A stretch of 64,000 nucleotides of DNA from an uncultured Agathobaculum sp. (GTDB taxonomy: Bacteria > Bacillota > Clostridia > Oscillospirales > Butyricicoccaceae): NCBI RefSeq assembly GCF_944384735.1, contig NZ_CALWUN010000002.1, forward strand, positions 1 to 64,000, given 5' to 3'. Below the pieces are notes generated by a model. That model was not told the origin of the DNA, did not search any database, and saw only the letters and a program-made list of their open reading frames with translations. Positions within the stretch are counted from its first letter, which is position 1. Every line of letters starts with the position of its first letter. This document shows positions 26,305-34,393 of the stretch, one piece after another. A program made the translations under genes and the position numbers.

Positions 26305-26841
26305 TTAGGTGTCGTGCGCAGGCTGCGCGACGCCGTCCATCCAGCGGCCGAAAAAAGCGCGTACCTTTTGTGGCAGTTCATCCAATGTACCGTCATTGAC
26401 CAGCACGCCGTCATAGGCGTAAGCGTCCACACCGTCATCCGAACGGTTGCCCAACGCCCCTCGCGTCTGCTCGAGCGACGGGCGGCGGACCAGCACGGCA
26501 AAGCAGCCGGCGCCGACCGCTTGCCGGAAGCGTTCGATTTCCTCTGGTTCACGGATATGGACAAACAGCATCTCCGCGTCGCTTTGCCGGAACGCCGCAT
26601 ATTGCTCCATGCAGTACCGGAACGACAGATCGTTGTATTCGGTGCAAACCTCTTTCAGCCGGGACAGAAGCCGCCGTGCCTCGGGGGTTTTATTCCCGTC
26701 CCAGCCAGCAGCGCGCGCCACCTGCAGAATCGGTGTGATCGACGAGATATTCTGCACCCGCCAGCAGGCGGCGGCAGCATGACAGACGCTGTCCTTACCG
26801 ACGCCGCCGCTGCCATTGATGATAAAAACGGATTTGTGCAT
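26305..26841 (-). CDS. P-loop nucleotide kinase-like protein
   Basis: A 178-residue protein with Walker A NGSGGVGKDS near the N-terminus (residues 9-18) and a compact kinase size. LFVHIREPEEIERF resembles a substrate lid region and VRRPSLEQTRGALGNRSDD may be the nucleotide lid. It resembles deoxynucleoside-monophosphate or dephospho-CoA type kinases, but the substrate cannot be told. AAGGAG precedes the ATG. It is 39 nt upstream of the HlyD adaptor gene and may share its transcript. Confidence 0.6.
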   Translation of the reverse strand: MHKSVFIINGSGGVGKDSVCHAAAACWRVQNISSITPILQVARAAGWDGNKTPEARRLLSRLKEVCTEYNDLSFRYCMEQYAAFRQSDAEMLFVHIREPEEIERFRQAVGAGCFAVLVRRPSLEQTRGALGNRSDDGVDAYAYDGVLVNDGTLDELPQKVRAFFGRWMDGVAQPAHDT

Positions 26842-26937
26842 GCAAACGCTCCTTCACACATACGTCAACTTATATAGTTTAGCACAGGTTATGACGTGTT
26901 GCAAGCGCATAAGCGGCCAATATAACTAAATTTTAAC

Positions 26938-26967
26938 CCAAAAGCCCGCCGTTTTGCACGGCGGGCT
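26938..26967 (-). terminator. Terminator of the SPFH-NfeD unit
   Basis: AGCCCGCCG and CGGCGGGCT form a 9-bp stem with a 7-nt loop, followed on the minus strand by TTTT. It lies a few bases after the SPFH stop codon. Confidence 0.85.
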
Positions 26968-26973
26968 GCGACA

Positions 26974-27891
26974 TTATTTTTCCGGTCTGGGCTCGGTGAT
27001 GACTTCCTTGAACGAAGTCGCAAGCCCAGCCAAACTCTGGATCTCGCTTGGGATGATGATTTTGGTGGATTTGCCATCGGCTGCGGCGGTGAACGCCTCG
27101 AGCGATTTGAGCTTGATGACCTGCTCGGTCGGCGACGCTTGGTTGAGCATCGCAATCGAATCGGCCAATGCCTTCTGCACGGTCAGCAGAGCTTCTGCCT
27201 CGCCTTCGGCCTCCTTGATTTTGGCCAGCCGCGTCGCTTCGGCGCGCAGTACCATGGATTCCTTTTCGCCCTCCGCGACCAGAATCGCAGACTGTTTTTT
27301 GCCTTCGGCTACCAGAATTGCCTCGCGGCGCTCGCGCTCGGCCTTCATCTGCTTCTCCATCGACTCCTGAATCGCCGCCGGCGGGATGATATTCTTGAGT
27401 TCAACGCGGTTGACCTTGATGCCCCAAGCATCGGTCGCCTCGTCCAGAATGGCGCGCATCTTGGTGTTGATAATATCGCGGCTGGTAAGCGTCTGGTCCA
27501 GTTCAAGGTCGCCGATGATATTGCGCAGTGTGGTCGCGGTCAGGTTTTCAATTGCCGCCATCGGGCTTTCAATGCCATAGGTGAACAGCTTCGGGTCGGT
27601 GATCTGGAAGTAGACCACCGTGTCGATCTGCATCGTGACGTTATCCTCGGTGATCACAGGCTGGGGTGGGAAATCCACGACCTGCTCCTTGAGGGTCACG
27701 CGGCGGGCGACGCGCTCGAACAGCGGCACCTTGATATGCAGGCCGGTGTTCCAAGTGCATTTGTAGGTGCCCAGACGCTCTACGATATACGCTTTCGCCT
27801 GCGGCACGATGACAATGTTACTGGCCAGAAATGCGATCAGCAGAATGGCCAGCAGGATCCACAGTCCATAAATCAGAAACGGTATCGGCAT
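26974..27891 (-). CDS. SPFH/band 7 membrane scaffold protein (QmcA-like)
   Basis: A 305-residue stomatin/prohibitin family protein. An N-terminal membrane segment (about 5-25) is followed by the SPFH domain (VERLGTYKCTWNTGLHIKVPLFERV, VDFPPQPVITEDNV) and a long Ala/Glu/Lys coiled coil (about 180-250) typical of flotillin-like scaffolds. AAAGGAG precedes the ATG. It follows an NfeD gene by 29 nt, the usual pair for membrane microdomain proteins. Confidence 0.92.
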   Translation of the reverse strand: MPIPFLIYGLWILLAILLIAFLASNIVIVPQAKAYIVERLGTYKCTWNTGLHIKVPLFERVARRVTLKEQVVDFPPQPVITEDNVTMQIDTVVYFQITDPKLFTYGIESPMAAIENLTATTLRNIIGDLELDQTLTSRDIINTKMRAILDEATDAWGIKVNRVELKNIIPPAAIQESMEKQMKAERERREAILVAEGKKQSAILVAEGEKESMVLRAEATRLAKIKEAEGEAEALLTVQKALADSIAMLNQASPTEQVIKLKSLEAFTAAADGKSTKIIIPSEIQSLAGLATSFKEVITEPRPEK

Positions 27892-27920
27892 AGTGTACTC
27901 CTTTGCTCCAAAAACTTATC

Positions 27921-28358
27921 CTACCTTTTGACCACGGCTTTGACACCGCGGATTGCAACAATTTTCACCGTCGCGCCCAGCTCGATGACGGCATCGTCCT
28001 CACTGCGCGCCGTCCATACCGTGCCGAACACCTTGACCGCGCCGGTTTCATGTAGATTGTCGATTTGCTCGGTCACTACGGCGGTTTCACCGATGATACG
28101 GTCGGCGTTGGTTGGTTCGTTCTTGGTCTTCAGGAACTTACGGCAGAACGGGCGCACCAGCGCAAGCAGCGCGGCGGAGAACAGCACAAAGATAATCAGC
28201 TGCGTCGGGATGCCAAGGGACAGGCTTGCCGCAATCAGCGCGGCGACACCGCCGGCGGCGAACCAGATCGCGGACAAATCGAGCGTAAACGCTTCGATTG
28301 TCACGCATAATATAATGACAGCCACCCAGACATACAGGCTGTTGATGCCAAAAAGCAT
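27921..28358 (-). CDS. NfeD family membrane protein
   Basis: A 145-residue short NfeD: three membrane segments (about 8-27, 30-48, 50-72) and a C-terminal OB-fold domain (about 90-145, with VGTVWTARS-type core: VFGTVWTARSEDD). The serine-protease domain of long NfeD forms is missing. The ATG at 28358 has AAAGGAGGG upstream; the longer frame is rejected. Partner of the SPFH gene that follows. Confidence 0.88.
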   Translation of the reverse strand: MLFGINSLYVWVAVIILCVTIEAFTLDLSAIWFAAGGVAALIAASLSLGIPTQLIIFVLFSAALLALVRPFCRKFLKTKNEPTNADRIIGETAVVTEQIDNLHETGAVKVFGTVWTARSEDDAVIELGATVKIVAIRGVKAVVKR

Positions 28359-28382
28359 GGTTCTGATCCCTCCTTTGGCAAC

Positions 28383-28411
28383 AGTATAGCATGCCGGATC
28401 AAAAATGTACA
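28383..28411 (-). promoter_or_regulatory. Promoter of the NfeD-SPFH unit
   Basis: Minus strand: TGTACA (28411-28406), 17-nt spacer, TGC then TATACT (28388-28383), an extended -10 promoter about 25 nt before the start codon. Confidence 0.65.
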
Positions 28412-28513
28412 GCAAAACCATTGCAGGTGAGTGAGGGGACGGAAAACGCCGGTCCGTCTGGGCGGCGCAGCATCGGGATGACGGGCGCTTTCCATGCAAA
28501 TATCCGGTATTGC

Positions 28514-28543
28514 TTGCCTGACTACCGGGATTTGTGGTATACT
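28514..28543 (+). promoter_or_regulatory. Promoter of the CpXC gene
   Basis: TTGCCT (28514-28519), 18-nt spacer, TGG-TATACT (28538-28543), about 40 nt before the CpXC start codon. Confidence 0.6.
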
Positions 28544-28582
28544 ATATGCAATTGGGCATCACCGAGGAGGAAGACAGCCGCT

Positions 28583-29194
28583 ATGACCATCATCTGTCCG
28601 CACTGTCAGGCCGAGACTGACCACAAAGTGCTCGACCATATCAATATTGACCGAAATCCCGAGCTGCGGGCAAAAGTACAGGATCTGTCCTGTTTTCGTG
28701 TCCAATGCCCAAACTGCGGTGAGACTGCACTTGCCGTACATCCCTGCCTGTATCACGACATGGCAAACCAGTTTATGGTATGGCTGTGGCCGGAGGAGGG
28801 GCAGGCGCCGCGCGCACAGTTCGATCCGCTTGCAGGGTATACTTTGCGCCGGGTGGACAGCTTAAATGCATTCCGCGAAAAAATCAACGTGCTGGAATGC
28901 GGCTTGGATGACCGCGCGGTAGAAATGATGAAGCTGCTGCTGTTTGCGCAGCTCAACCGTGATCTGGATGTGGTCGAGCTCTTGTTCCACGCACTGGACG
29001 AGCGGACGGGCGAACTGCGCTTTGTCGCGGTACTGTCCGATGGGGCAGAGCAGTATGCTGCCATGCCCGGCGCAGTATATCAGCGCTTGCGCGAGGACGC
29101 AGAGACCTATCTGTATACCCCGGGTGGCGACTTCACCGTAGTCGATATGGCATGGGCGAACAGCGCGCTCGAGCTGCTGCACGAAATGCGCTAA
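28583..29194 (+). CDS. CpXC domain protein
   Basis: A 203-residue protein starting with the CPHC pair and a second CPNC near residue 37, the two zinc-ribbon halves of the CpXC domain. The rest is a mixed helix/strand region with GYTLRRVDSLNAFREKINVLE. Function of the family is unknown. GAGGAGGAAG is upstream of the ATG. Confidence 0.75.
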   Translation: MTIICPHCQAETDHKVLDHINIDRNPELRAKVQDLSCFRVQCPNCGETALAVHPCLYHDMANQFMVWLWPEEGQAPRAQFDPLAGYTLRRVDSLNAFREKINVLECGLDDRAVEMMKLLLFAQLNRDLDVVELLFHALDERTGELRFVAVLSDGAEQYAAMPGAVYQRLREDAETYLYTPGGDFTVVDMAWANSALELLHEMR

Positions 29195-29198
29195 AAAA

Positions 29199-29223
29199 GC
29201 GGCCTCCCGTAAGGGGAGACCGC
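29199..29223. terminator. Bidirectional terminator between CpXC and the membrane permease
   Basis: A 10-pair stem with one mismatch around a GTAA-type loop between two convergent genes, flanked by A's on the left and TT on the right, so it can serve both strands. Confidence 0.65.
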
Positions 29224-29236
29224 AATTGGTGGTAAC

Positions 29237-30085
29237 TCAGCCATAGAAAACCTGTACCAGCGTGCCGCCGATGACGGCAACAACCAATGTCGCTGCAATA
29301 ACGGGCAGCGCACGGCGCCGGCCTTCCTTTTCTTCGAACAGGACGATATAGCCGAAGCCCGCGCCGGTCGACAGGCCGGCTACCAGCGCGCCGAAGCTGA
29401 TCGTGCCGCTGACGAACAGTTCCGATAGCAGCACGCTCATTGCGCAGCTGGGGATCAGGCCGAGGACAGCACACAGCAGCGGCTGGAAAATGCTGTCCGA
29501 CAGCAACAGGGACGCCAGCACATCCTCGCCGATCAGGTGCACCGCGAAATTCAGCAGGAACAGTACGGCAAACAGGAAGAATGCGGTTTTGACCGTGTGC
29601 CACACAACGCTCCACAAAGGCGAGCCTGCGCTGCAATCACAGGGGGACATTTCGATCTCCAACTCTTCGCCGGGTGCGCGGTGGCTGCGGAATACGGTGT
29701 AGCGCAGGATGTAACCGCCGATGACCGCGATGGAAAACTTGACCACCAGCAGCAGGACGACCTGCGGCACGCTTGCGCCGCCTGCCAGCATGACCGGGAC
29801 GGCCTCGTCCGAGGTGGCCAGAAAAACGGCGACCAGTGTGGCAGGGGCCAGATAGCCTGCAGAAAATAAGGCGGCGGCAGCCGCAGAAAAGCCGCATTGC
29901 GGGATGGTGCCGGCCAGCGCGCCGACGACCGGCCCGAACTGCGCCGCGCGAGACAGCAGCGCCGGGGTGTTGGTCAGGCGGTTATCAATATAATAGAGCA
30001 GCGCGTAAACCAGAAGCAGAAGCGGCACGGTTTTGAGCACGTCGAAAAATGCTTCGGGCAGAACATGGGATAGGATATGGAGCAA
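29237..30085 (-). CDS. 10-11 TM permease, putative manganese/arsenic transporter type
   Basis: A 282-residue polytopic protein with two related halves, each with conserved PQCGFSAAAAALFSAGYLAPATL-like and IPSCAMSVLLSELFVSGTISFGAL-like blocks (positions about 60-85 and 212-237), joined by a short charged loop with a CDC pair. This two-fold layout matches the putative manganese transporter (arsenic efflux-like permease) family. The start is probably TTG at 30085 with GAGGTG 6 nt upstream; longer frames lack a site. Metal specificity is unproven. Confidence 0.75.
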   Translation of the reverse strand: MLHILSHVLPEAFFDVLKTVPLLLLVYALLYYIDNRLTNTPALLSRAAQFGPVVGALAGTIPQCGFSAAAAALFSAGYLAPATLVAVFLATSDEAVPVMLAGGASVPQVVLLLVVKFSIAVIGGYILRYTVFRSHRAPGEELEIEMSPCDCSAGSPLWSVVWHTVKTAFFLFAVLFLLNFAVHLIGEDVLASLLLSDSIFQPLLCAVLGLIPSCAMSVLLSELFVSGTISFGALVAGLSTGAGFGYIVLFEEKEGRRRALPVIAATLVVAVIGGTLVQVFYG

Positions 30086-30127
30086 AGACTTCACCTCATC
30101 ACAGAATACGGATTGCAAACTCTTATC

Positions 30128-30157
30128 AGTATAACACAGGACTGTGCATCCGGGCAA
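30128..30157 (-). promoter_or_regulatory. Candidate promoter of the permease
   Basis: Minus strand: TTGCCC (30157-30152), 18-nt spacer, TATACT (30133-30128), about 43 nt upstream of the TTG start. Confidence 0.45.
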
Positions 30158-30207
30158 GCGGGATTTGCCGATACACAGCTGTTTTGCAAAGGAAACGAAA
30201 GGGTATT

Positions 30208-31830
30208 ATGAAATTTAGCGAACTGAAGATTGAAAAAAACATCCTGAAAGCACTGCGCGAGGCAGGCTACGAGCAGCCCACGCCGATCCAGCAGAAGGCC
30301 ATCCCGCCGCTGCTGGACGGTCACGACCTGATGGGCTGTGCGCAGACGGGCACGGGCAAGACCTGTGCGTTTTCCGTGCCGATCATCCAGCATATCGACC
30401 GCGAGAAGGGCAAACCCGGTGTGGTGCGCGCGTTGATTCTGACGCCGACGCGCGAGCTTGCACTGCAGATCTTCGAAAACGTCTGCCAGTATGCGCGCTA
30501 TACCGCGTGTACAGCGGCGGTGATTTTCGGCGGTGTGTCGCAGGTGCCGCAGGTCGAGGCGATTGCACGCGGTGCGGATATTCTGATCGCCACGCCCGGC
30601 CGCCTGTGGGATTTAATGGGGCAGGGGATTGTAAAATTGGGTAAAGTCGAGTGCTTTGTCCTGGACGAAGCCGACCGCATGCTCGATATGGGCTTTTTCC
30701 CGGATGTCAAGCGTATCATCAAGTACCTGCCCGCCAAACGGCAGACCATGTTGTTTTCCGCGACCATCCCGCAGGAGATCGCGGCGCTGGCAGACAGCCT
30801 GCTGCATAACCCTGCCCGCATCTCGATCACGCCGTCGGCCAAGCCGGTTGAAAAAATTGAGCAAAAGGTTTTTTTGGTCGAAAAAGCGGAGAAAAGGGAA
30901 CTGCTGATCGACACCATCCGTCAAAGCAATGTGCATCAGACGTTGGTGTTCACCCGCACCAAGCATGGCGCTGACCGTGTGGCGCGCGATTTGAACCGCG
31001 CGGGCATCAAGGCGCGGTCGATCCACGGCGACAAGAGCCAGAACCAGCGTCAGCGCGCACTGGAGGACTTCAAGTCCTGTAAGATCGCGGTGCTGGTCGC
31101 AACCGATATCGCTGCACGCGGCATTGACATCAGCGAGCTGCCGCTGGTCATCAATTTTGACCTGCCTAACATTCCGGAAACCTATGTGCACCGCATTGGC
31201 CGTACCGGCCGTGCCGGGCAGGAGGGCACGGCGATTTCGTTCTGCGACCGCTCGGAGCGTCCGTATTTGGCGGATATCGAAAAACTGATCGGTAAACGCA
31301 TTCCGTTGGCAGGTGAGATCGCGCATACCGAGCCTATGGCGAAGCGTGCACCGCGCGAAAGCGGCCAGCGCAAAACGACGAACACGCGGTCGCGGCGCGG
31401 CAAGCTGACCTCGGAAAATGCCCCGGCGGAAGCGGTTGCGGCAGAGGCGGCAAAAGAAAAAGAGGCCAAGCAGAAGGCACGCAAGCAGCGTGCCGCGGCG
31501 GCCAAGCAGCCGGCCCGGAAGGAAAAAACAGCCGAAGCGCAGGCAGAGCAGCGCGCCAAGGCCGCTGCTCCGCGCGCGCGCAAAGCGTCTGCTTCTCGTG
31601 GACGCGGACGCCGCAACGACCCATATGCGCGCTATGAAAAGAACGAGCCGCGCGTCGACGCGCACACGCCTTCCCGTGCCTATGCGCTGAGCGAAGAAGC
31701 CGCCGCGCGGATCCGTCAAAAAGTGGCGGCTGCGCTGGCCGCACGAACCCAAAAGACAGAAAACAACAAGGCAGCAGGGGAGTCCAAGGCCAAGCCTGCT
31801 GCCCGCCGCAGGCGCCGCAAGAATCCGTAA
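30208..31830 (+). CDS. DEAD-box RNA helicase with long basic tail
   Basis: A 540-residue ATP-dependent RNA helicase. Motifs: Q (QPTPIQQKAI), I AQTGTGKT, Ia PTRELA, II DEAD, III SAT, V ATDIAARGID, VI HRIGRTGRAG. The helicase core ends near residue 375; the last 160 residues are a low-complexity tail of Lys, Arg, Ala and Glu with RGRGRR, like the RNA-binding tails of RhlE/CshA-type enzymes. The ATG follows AAAGGG. CshA or RhlE orthology cannot be decided by eye. Confidence 0.93.
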   Translation: MKFSELKIEKNILKALREAGYEQPTPIQQKAIPPLLDGHDLMGCAQTGTGKTCAFSVPIIQHIDREKGKPGVVRALILTPTRELALQIFENVCQYARYTACTAAVIFGGVSQVPQVEAIARGADILIATPGRLWDLMGQGIVKLGKVECFVLDEADRMLDMGFFPDVKRIIKYLPAKRQTMLFSATIPQEIAALADSLLHNPARISITPSAKPVEKIEQKVFLVEKAEKRELLIDTIRQSNVHQTLVFTRTKHGADRVARDLNRAGIKARSIHGDKSQNQRQRALEDFKSCKIAVLVATDIAARGIDISELPLVINFDLPNIPETYVHRIGRTGRAGQEGTAISFCDRSERPYLADIEKLIGKRIPLAGEIAHTEPMAKRAPRESGQRKTTNTRSRRGKLTSENAPAEAVAAEAAKEKEAKQKARKQRAAAAKQPARKEKTAEAQAEQRAKAAAPRARKASASRGRGRRNDPYARYEKNEPRVDAHTPSRAYALSEEAAARIRQKVAAALAARTQKTENNKAAGESKAKPAARRRRRKNP

Positions 31831-31881
31831 GCGGCCTGCGGCGCTGCCGCGCACACCGGATACCGCGAAGGAGTTTACACG

Positions 31882-33066
31882 ATGAACGGCGCACGACATC
31901 GCTTTGCCCTCGGGCTGACTTGTTTTCTGATGGTCTGCCTGACGGTGGTCTATCCCTTTTTGCTTTACACACCCAATGCGTTCATTACCAGCTGGCGTGA
32001 GTGGTATATCGAAACCGCGATGGGGACGATGACCCACCAGTGGCTGGCGACATGGTTTATTCCGGACGATATCATTGAACAGGTTATGGCCAAGCGCTAC
32101 CTGCTCAACCAAAAGCAGCAGGGTGTGACGAGCACATGGCGTGCGCCGACGGATGATGTGACGCAGACGGCGTTTACACCCGAAGAACAGTTCTACCAGA
32201 CCTTTTCTGAGCTCGACCGCGACAGCTTTGAAGCATACCTGCGGGAGCATCCCGAGGCGGTGGAAAACGGCTATGACCAAATCAAAATCGACCTGATTGA
32301 CGATCCGACCGAGAAGAATTATGATACCGGCATCCAGACCGTGCAGGGGGATACCGTGCTCGTGGTAGATGCGGTGCATGGCATCTTGATCGCTGAAATC
32401 GTTGGCGAGGATTCACTCGGTATGGAATATGCCGGTAAGGTGGCGCTGTGCAAGCATCCGGAAAATGTCTTTGTCGGCACCTGCGAAGGCTTGTTTGAAT
32501 ACGGCTCCTATGTGTCCGACATGGTGCGGGACTATGATGCAGTTTTGGGCATCAATGCGTCCGGCTTTGCCGACTATGAGGGCAATGGTACGGGCGGCCT
32601 GCCGTATGGCTTCCTCAAAAGTGAAGGGAAAAAGCTGCAGTCTGCGGTTGGCGATGATTGGAAAATCATCGGTTTTGATGAGGATGATCACTTGCAGATT
32701 GGCGCATTCAGCGATACCTCGCAGCTGCGGGACGGGGTGGAATTTCACCCGGCGCTGATCATCAACGGCGAGAACCTGGTCGCCGGCACTGGACTGAATG
32801 AGCAGCAGCCTCGCACAGCGATCGGGCAGGCTGAAGACGGCACAGTGATTATGCTGGTCGTCGACGGGCGTCAGTTCCACTCCTTTGGTATTTCTATCGA
32901 AAAATGTGCGGATGTGATGGAGTGTTATGGCGCTTATCAAGCCTCTATGCTGGATGGCGGTTCGTCCTCAGTGATGGTGTACGACGGACGGGAGATCACC
33001 AGCCCGACCACCTTGTCCCAAAACCCGGAGGGACGCTACCTGCCGGATGCCTTTCTGGTCAAATAA
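31882..33066 (+). CDS. Phosphodiester glycosidase (NAGPA) domain protein
   Basis: A 394-residue exported or membrane-anchored protein: an N-terminal membrane segment (about 10-30) then a NAGPA/DUF2233 domain. Key elements are VLVVDAVHGIL, DAVLGINASGF, PRTAIGQAEDG, and the C-terminal active-site strand SMLDGGSSSVMVYDG. The family cleaves phosphodiester-linked sugars in mammals and is proposed to act on bacterial cell-wall phosphodiesters. A GAAGGAG site is upstream. It has about 50 nt between it and the helicase. Confidence 0.85.
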   Translation: MNGARHRFALGLTCFLMVCLTVVYPFLLYTPNAFITSWREWYIETAMGTMTHQWLATWFIPDDIIEQVMAKRYLLNQKQQGVTSTWRAPTDDVTQTAFTPEEQFYQTFSELDRDSFEAYLREHPEAVENGYDQIKIDLIDDPTEKNYDTGIQTVQGDTVLVVDAVHGILIAEIVGEDSLGMEYAGKVALCKHPENVFVGTCEGLFEYGSYVSDMVRDYDAVLGINASGFADYEGNGTGGLPYGFLKSEGKKLQSAVGDDWKIIGFDEDDHLQIGAFSDTSQLRDGVEFHPALIINGENLVAGTGLNEQQPRTAIGQAEDGTVIMLVVDGRQFHSFGISIEKCADVMECYGAYQASMLDGGSSSVMVYDGREITSPTTLSQNPEGRYLPDAFLVK

Positions 33067-33094
33067 AAAAATCTCAAATGTTTGCAAAAAAAAC

Positions 33095-33123
33095 TTGTCT
33101 TTTGCGGAATATCATGCTATACT
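33095..33123 (+). promoter_or_regulatory. Promoter of tRNA-Ser
   Basis: TTGTCT (33095-33100), 17-nt spacer, TATACT (33118-33123). Transcription would start near 33130, inside the hairpin that lies before the tRNA. Confidence 0.75.
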
Positions 33124-33127
33124 TAAT

Positions 33128-33151
33128 AAGCGCCTGTAAGGCAGGCGCTTT
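33128..33151 (+). other. Hairpin in the tRNA-Ser leader
   Basis: A 9-bp perfect stem (AAGCGCCTG with CAGGCGCTT) and 5-nt loop lie 2 nt before the mature tRNA. It could be the 3' end signal of the upstream gene without a T tract, or a 5' structure of the pre-tRNA. Confidence 0.5.
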
Positions 33152-33153
33152 AC

Positions 33154-33244
33154 GGAGAAGTATCGAAGTGGTCATAACGAGCTCGACTCGAAATCGAGTT
33201 GACGGTAAAACGTCACGTGGGTTCGAATCCCACCTTCTCCGCCA
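33154..33244 (+). tRNA. tRNA-Ser (CGA), CCA encoded
   Basis: A 7-bp acceptor stem (GGAGAAG with CTTCTCC), long variable arm typical of serine tRNA, T-loop GTTCGAATC, anticodon stem CTCGA/TCGAG and anticodon CGA at 33189-33191, which reads UCG. The CCA end is encoded (33242-33244). Confidence 0.95.
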
Positions 33245-33248
33245 CGAG

Positions 33249-33282
33249 ACACAGGTCAGATTTTTCTGGCCTGTGTTTTTTT
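33249..33282 (+). terminator. Terminator after tRNA-Ser
   Basis: An 11-bp stem (33249-33259 with 33266-33276) with loop ATTTTT followed by six T's. Confidence 0.9.
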
Positions 33283-33292
33283 ATGACGATAT

Positions 33293-33332
33293 AGAGCGCC
33301 GTGACCCGCTGAAAGGCGGGTCACGGCGCTCT
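33293..33332 (-). terminator. Strong hairpin after the AraC gene
   Basis: A perfect 17-bp stem (33293-33309 with 33316-33332) lies 40 nt beyond the stop of the minus-strand AraC gene. It has little T tract but is very stable and probably ends that transcript. Confidence 0.6.
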
Positions 33333-33373
33333 GGCTTTTCAGGGCGACGGGAAATCACTTGCCAAGGGTATGG

Positions 33374-34240
33374 TTATAGCGTGTTTTTGCGAAACTGGGT
33401 GGGCGAAAGCCCGGTCTTATCGGTAAACGCCATGATAAAGTTGACTTCGCTGTGGTAGCCGACGCGGAAAGCGATTTCCTTGACGGACAATTCGGTCGAT
33501 TGCAGCAGGGCTTTCGCTTCGTCGATACGATGCAGCATGATATATTCATGCGGAGAAAATCCGGTAGTGCTGCGGAACAACCGGGAGAAATGGGATGGGC
33601 TCAGATTGACCAAAGACGCAATTTGCCGGACAGAAATGGCTTCAAACAGGTGTGCGTCGATATATTGTACGGCGCGGGTGATGGCGCTGTCCGCTTGGAC
33701 TGCATGCGCGGGTGCGTGCGGAAACAGCAGGGCGCACAGGATGCGGTAAATACGCTGGGAGCAGTCCACTTCGCTGCTGTGCGTGCTGCGCAGCCCAGCG
33801 ATGATCTGCGCCATTTCCTGTTCGATGCGGCTGTCTGGCGGCGGGGTAAAGGTTTGCCTGCCGCCGCGGAATGCAAGGATATGCTGGAAAAAGGCGGCGG
33901 CGTTGGAGCCGTCAAAATGCATCCACATCGCTTCGGCTGCGCCGGTTGTATAAAAGCGGTGCGGCTTGTGACAGTCGATCAGCGCAACCTGACCGCGCTC
34001 AGCCGAAAAGGTCTGCGCAGTTTGAAAATACAGGGTACCGGCACGCACATAGGCCAGAAAGAAGTTCTTATGGCTTTCCTGTTTGGCTACATCGCAGCTG
34101 TCGAGAAAGTTATACCGCCCGTCATAGTAGTAATGCCCGACGCGGGTCACATAAAAAAACAGGCTGCGCGCAGTAGCGGACGGCGTGGAAAAAAAGCGTT
34201 CGGAGCGCGACAGCACGCCGGGTTCATTGGTCACTTTCAT
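33374..34240 (-). CDS. AraC family transcriptional regulator
   Basis: A 288-residue regulator with an N-terminal cupin-like sensor (ALIDCHKPHRFYTTG, WMHFDGS) and a C-terminal AraC double helix-turn-helix (EAISVRQIASLVNLSPSHFSR, then LSVKEIAFRVGYHSEVNFI). The ATG at 34240 has GAGGTG 6 nt upstream. It is divergent from a MATE gene and likely regulates it or itself. Confidence 0.88.
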   Translation of the reverse strand: MKVTNEPGVLSRSERFFSTPSATARSLFFYVTRVGHYYYDGRYNFLDSCDVAKQESHKNFFLAYVRAGTLYFQTAQTFSAERGQVALIDCHKPHRFYTTGAAEAMWMHFDGSNAAAFFQHILAFRGGRQTFTPPPDSRIEQEMAQIIAGLRSTHSSEVDCSQRIYRILCALLFPHAPAHAVQADSAITRAVQYIDAHLFEAISVRQIASLVNLSPSHFSRLFRSTTGFSPHEYIMLHRIDEAKALLQSTELSVKEIAFRVGYHSEVNFIMAFTDKTGLSPTQFRKNTL

Positions 34241-34298
34241 GGATCTCACCTCTGTTTTGATGATAGCACAAAATATAAATAAGTTGCAGTGTTTTATG

Positions 34299-34327
34299 AT
34301 TGCAAATCGTTTGTTTTTTCGGTATGC
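34299..34327 (+). promoter_or_regulatory. Promoter of the MATE gene
   Basis: TTGCAA (34299-34304), 17-nt spacer, TATGCT (34322-34327). The -35 box is one arm of a TTGCA/TGCAA inverted repeat (34283-34304) that may be bound by the divergent AraC protein. Confidence 0.6.
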
Positions 34328-34393
34328 TTACGGGGTAGAGCGGGCAGTCAGTCAGTACAGTCCGGAATGCTTCGATAGCAAGGTGTTGCAGCC

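Noticed and set aside
30613..32379. 588-codon open frame antisense to the helicase and NAGPA genes
   Set aside because: Spans two real genes and an intergenic gap, with biased composition; no ribosome binding site.
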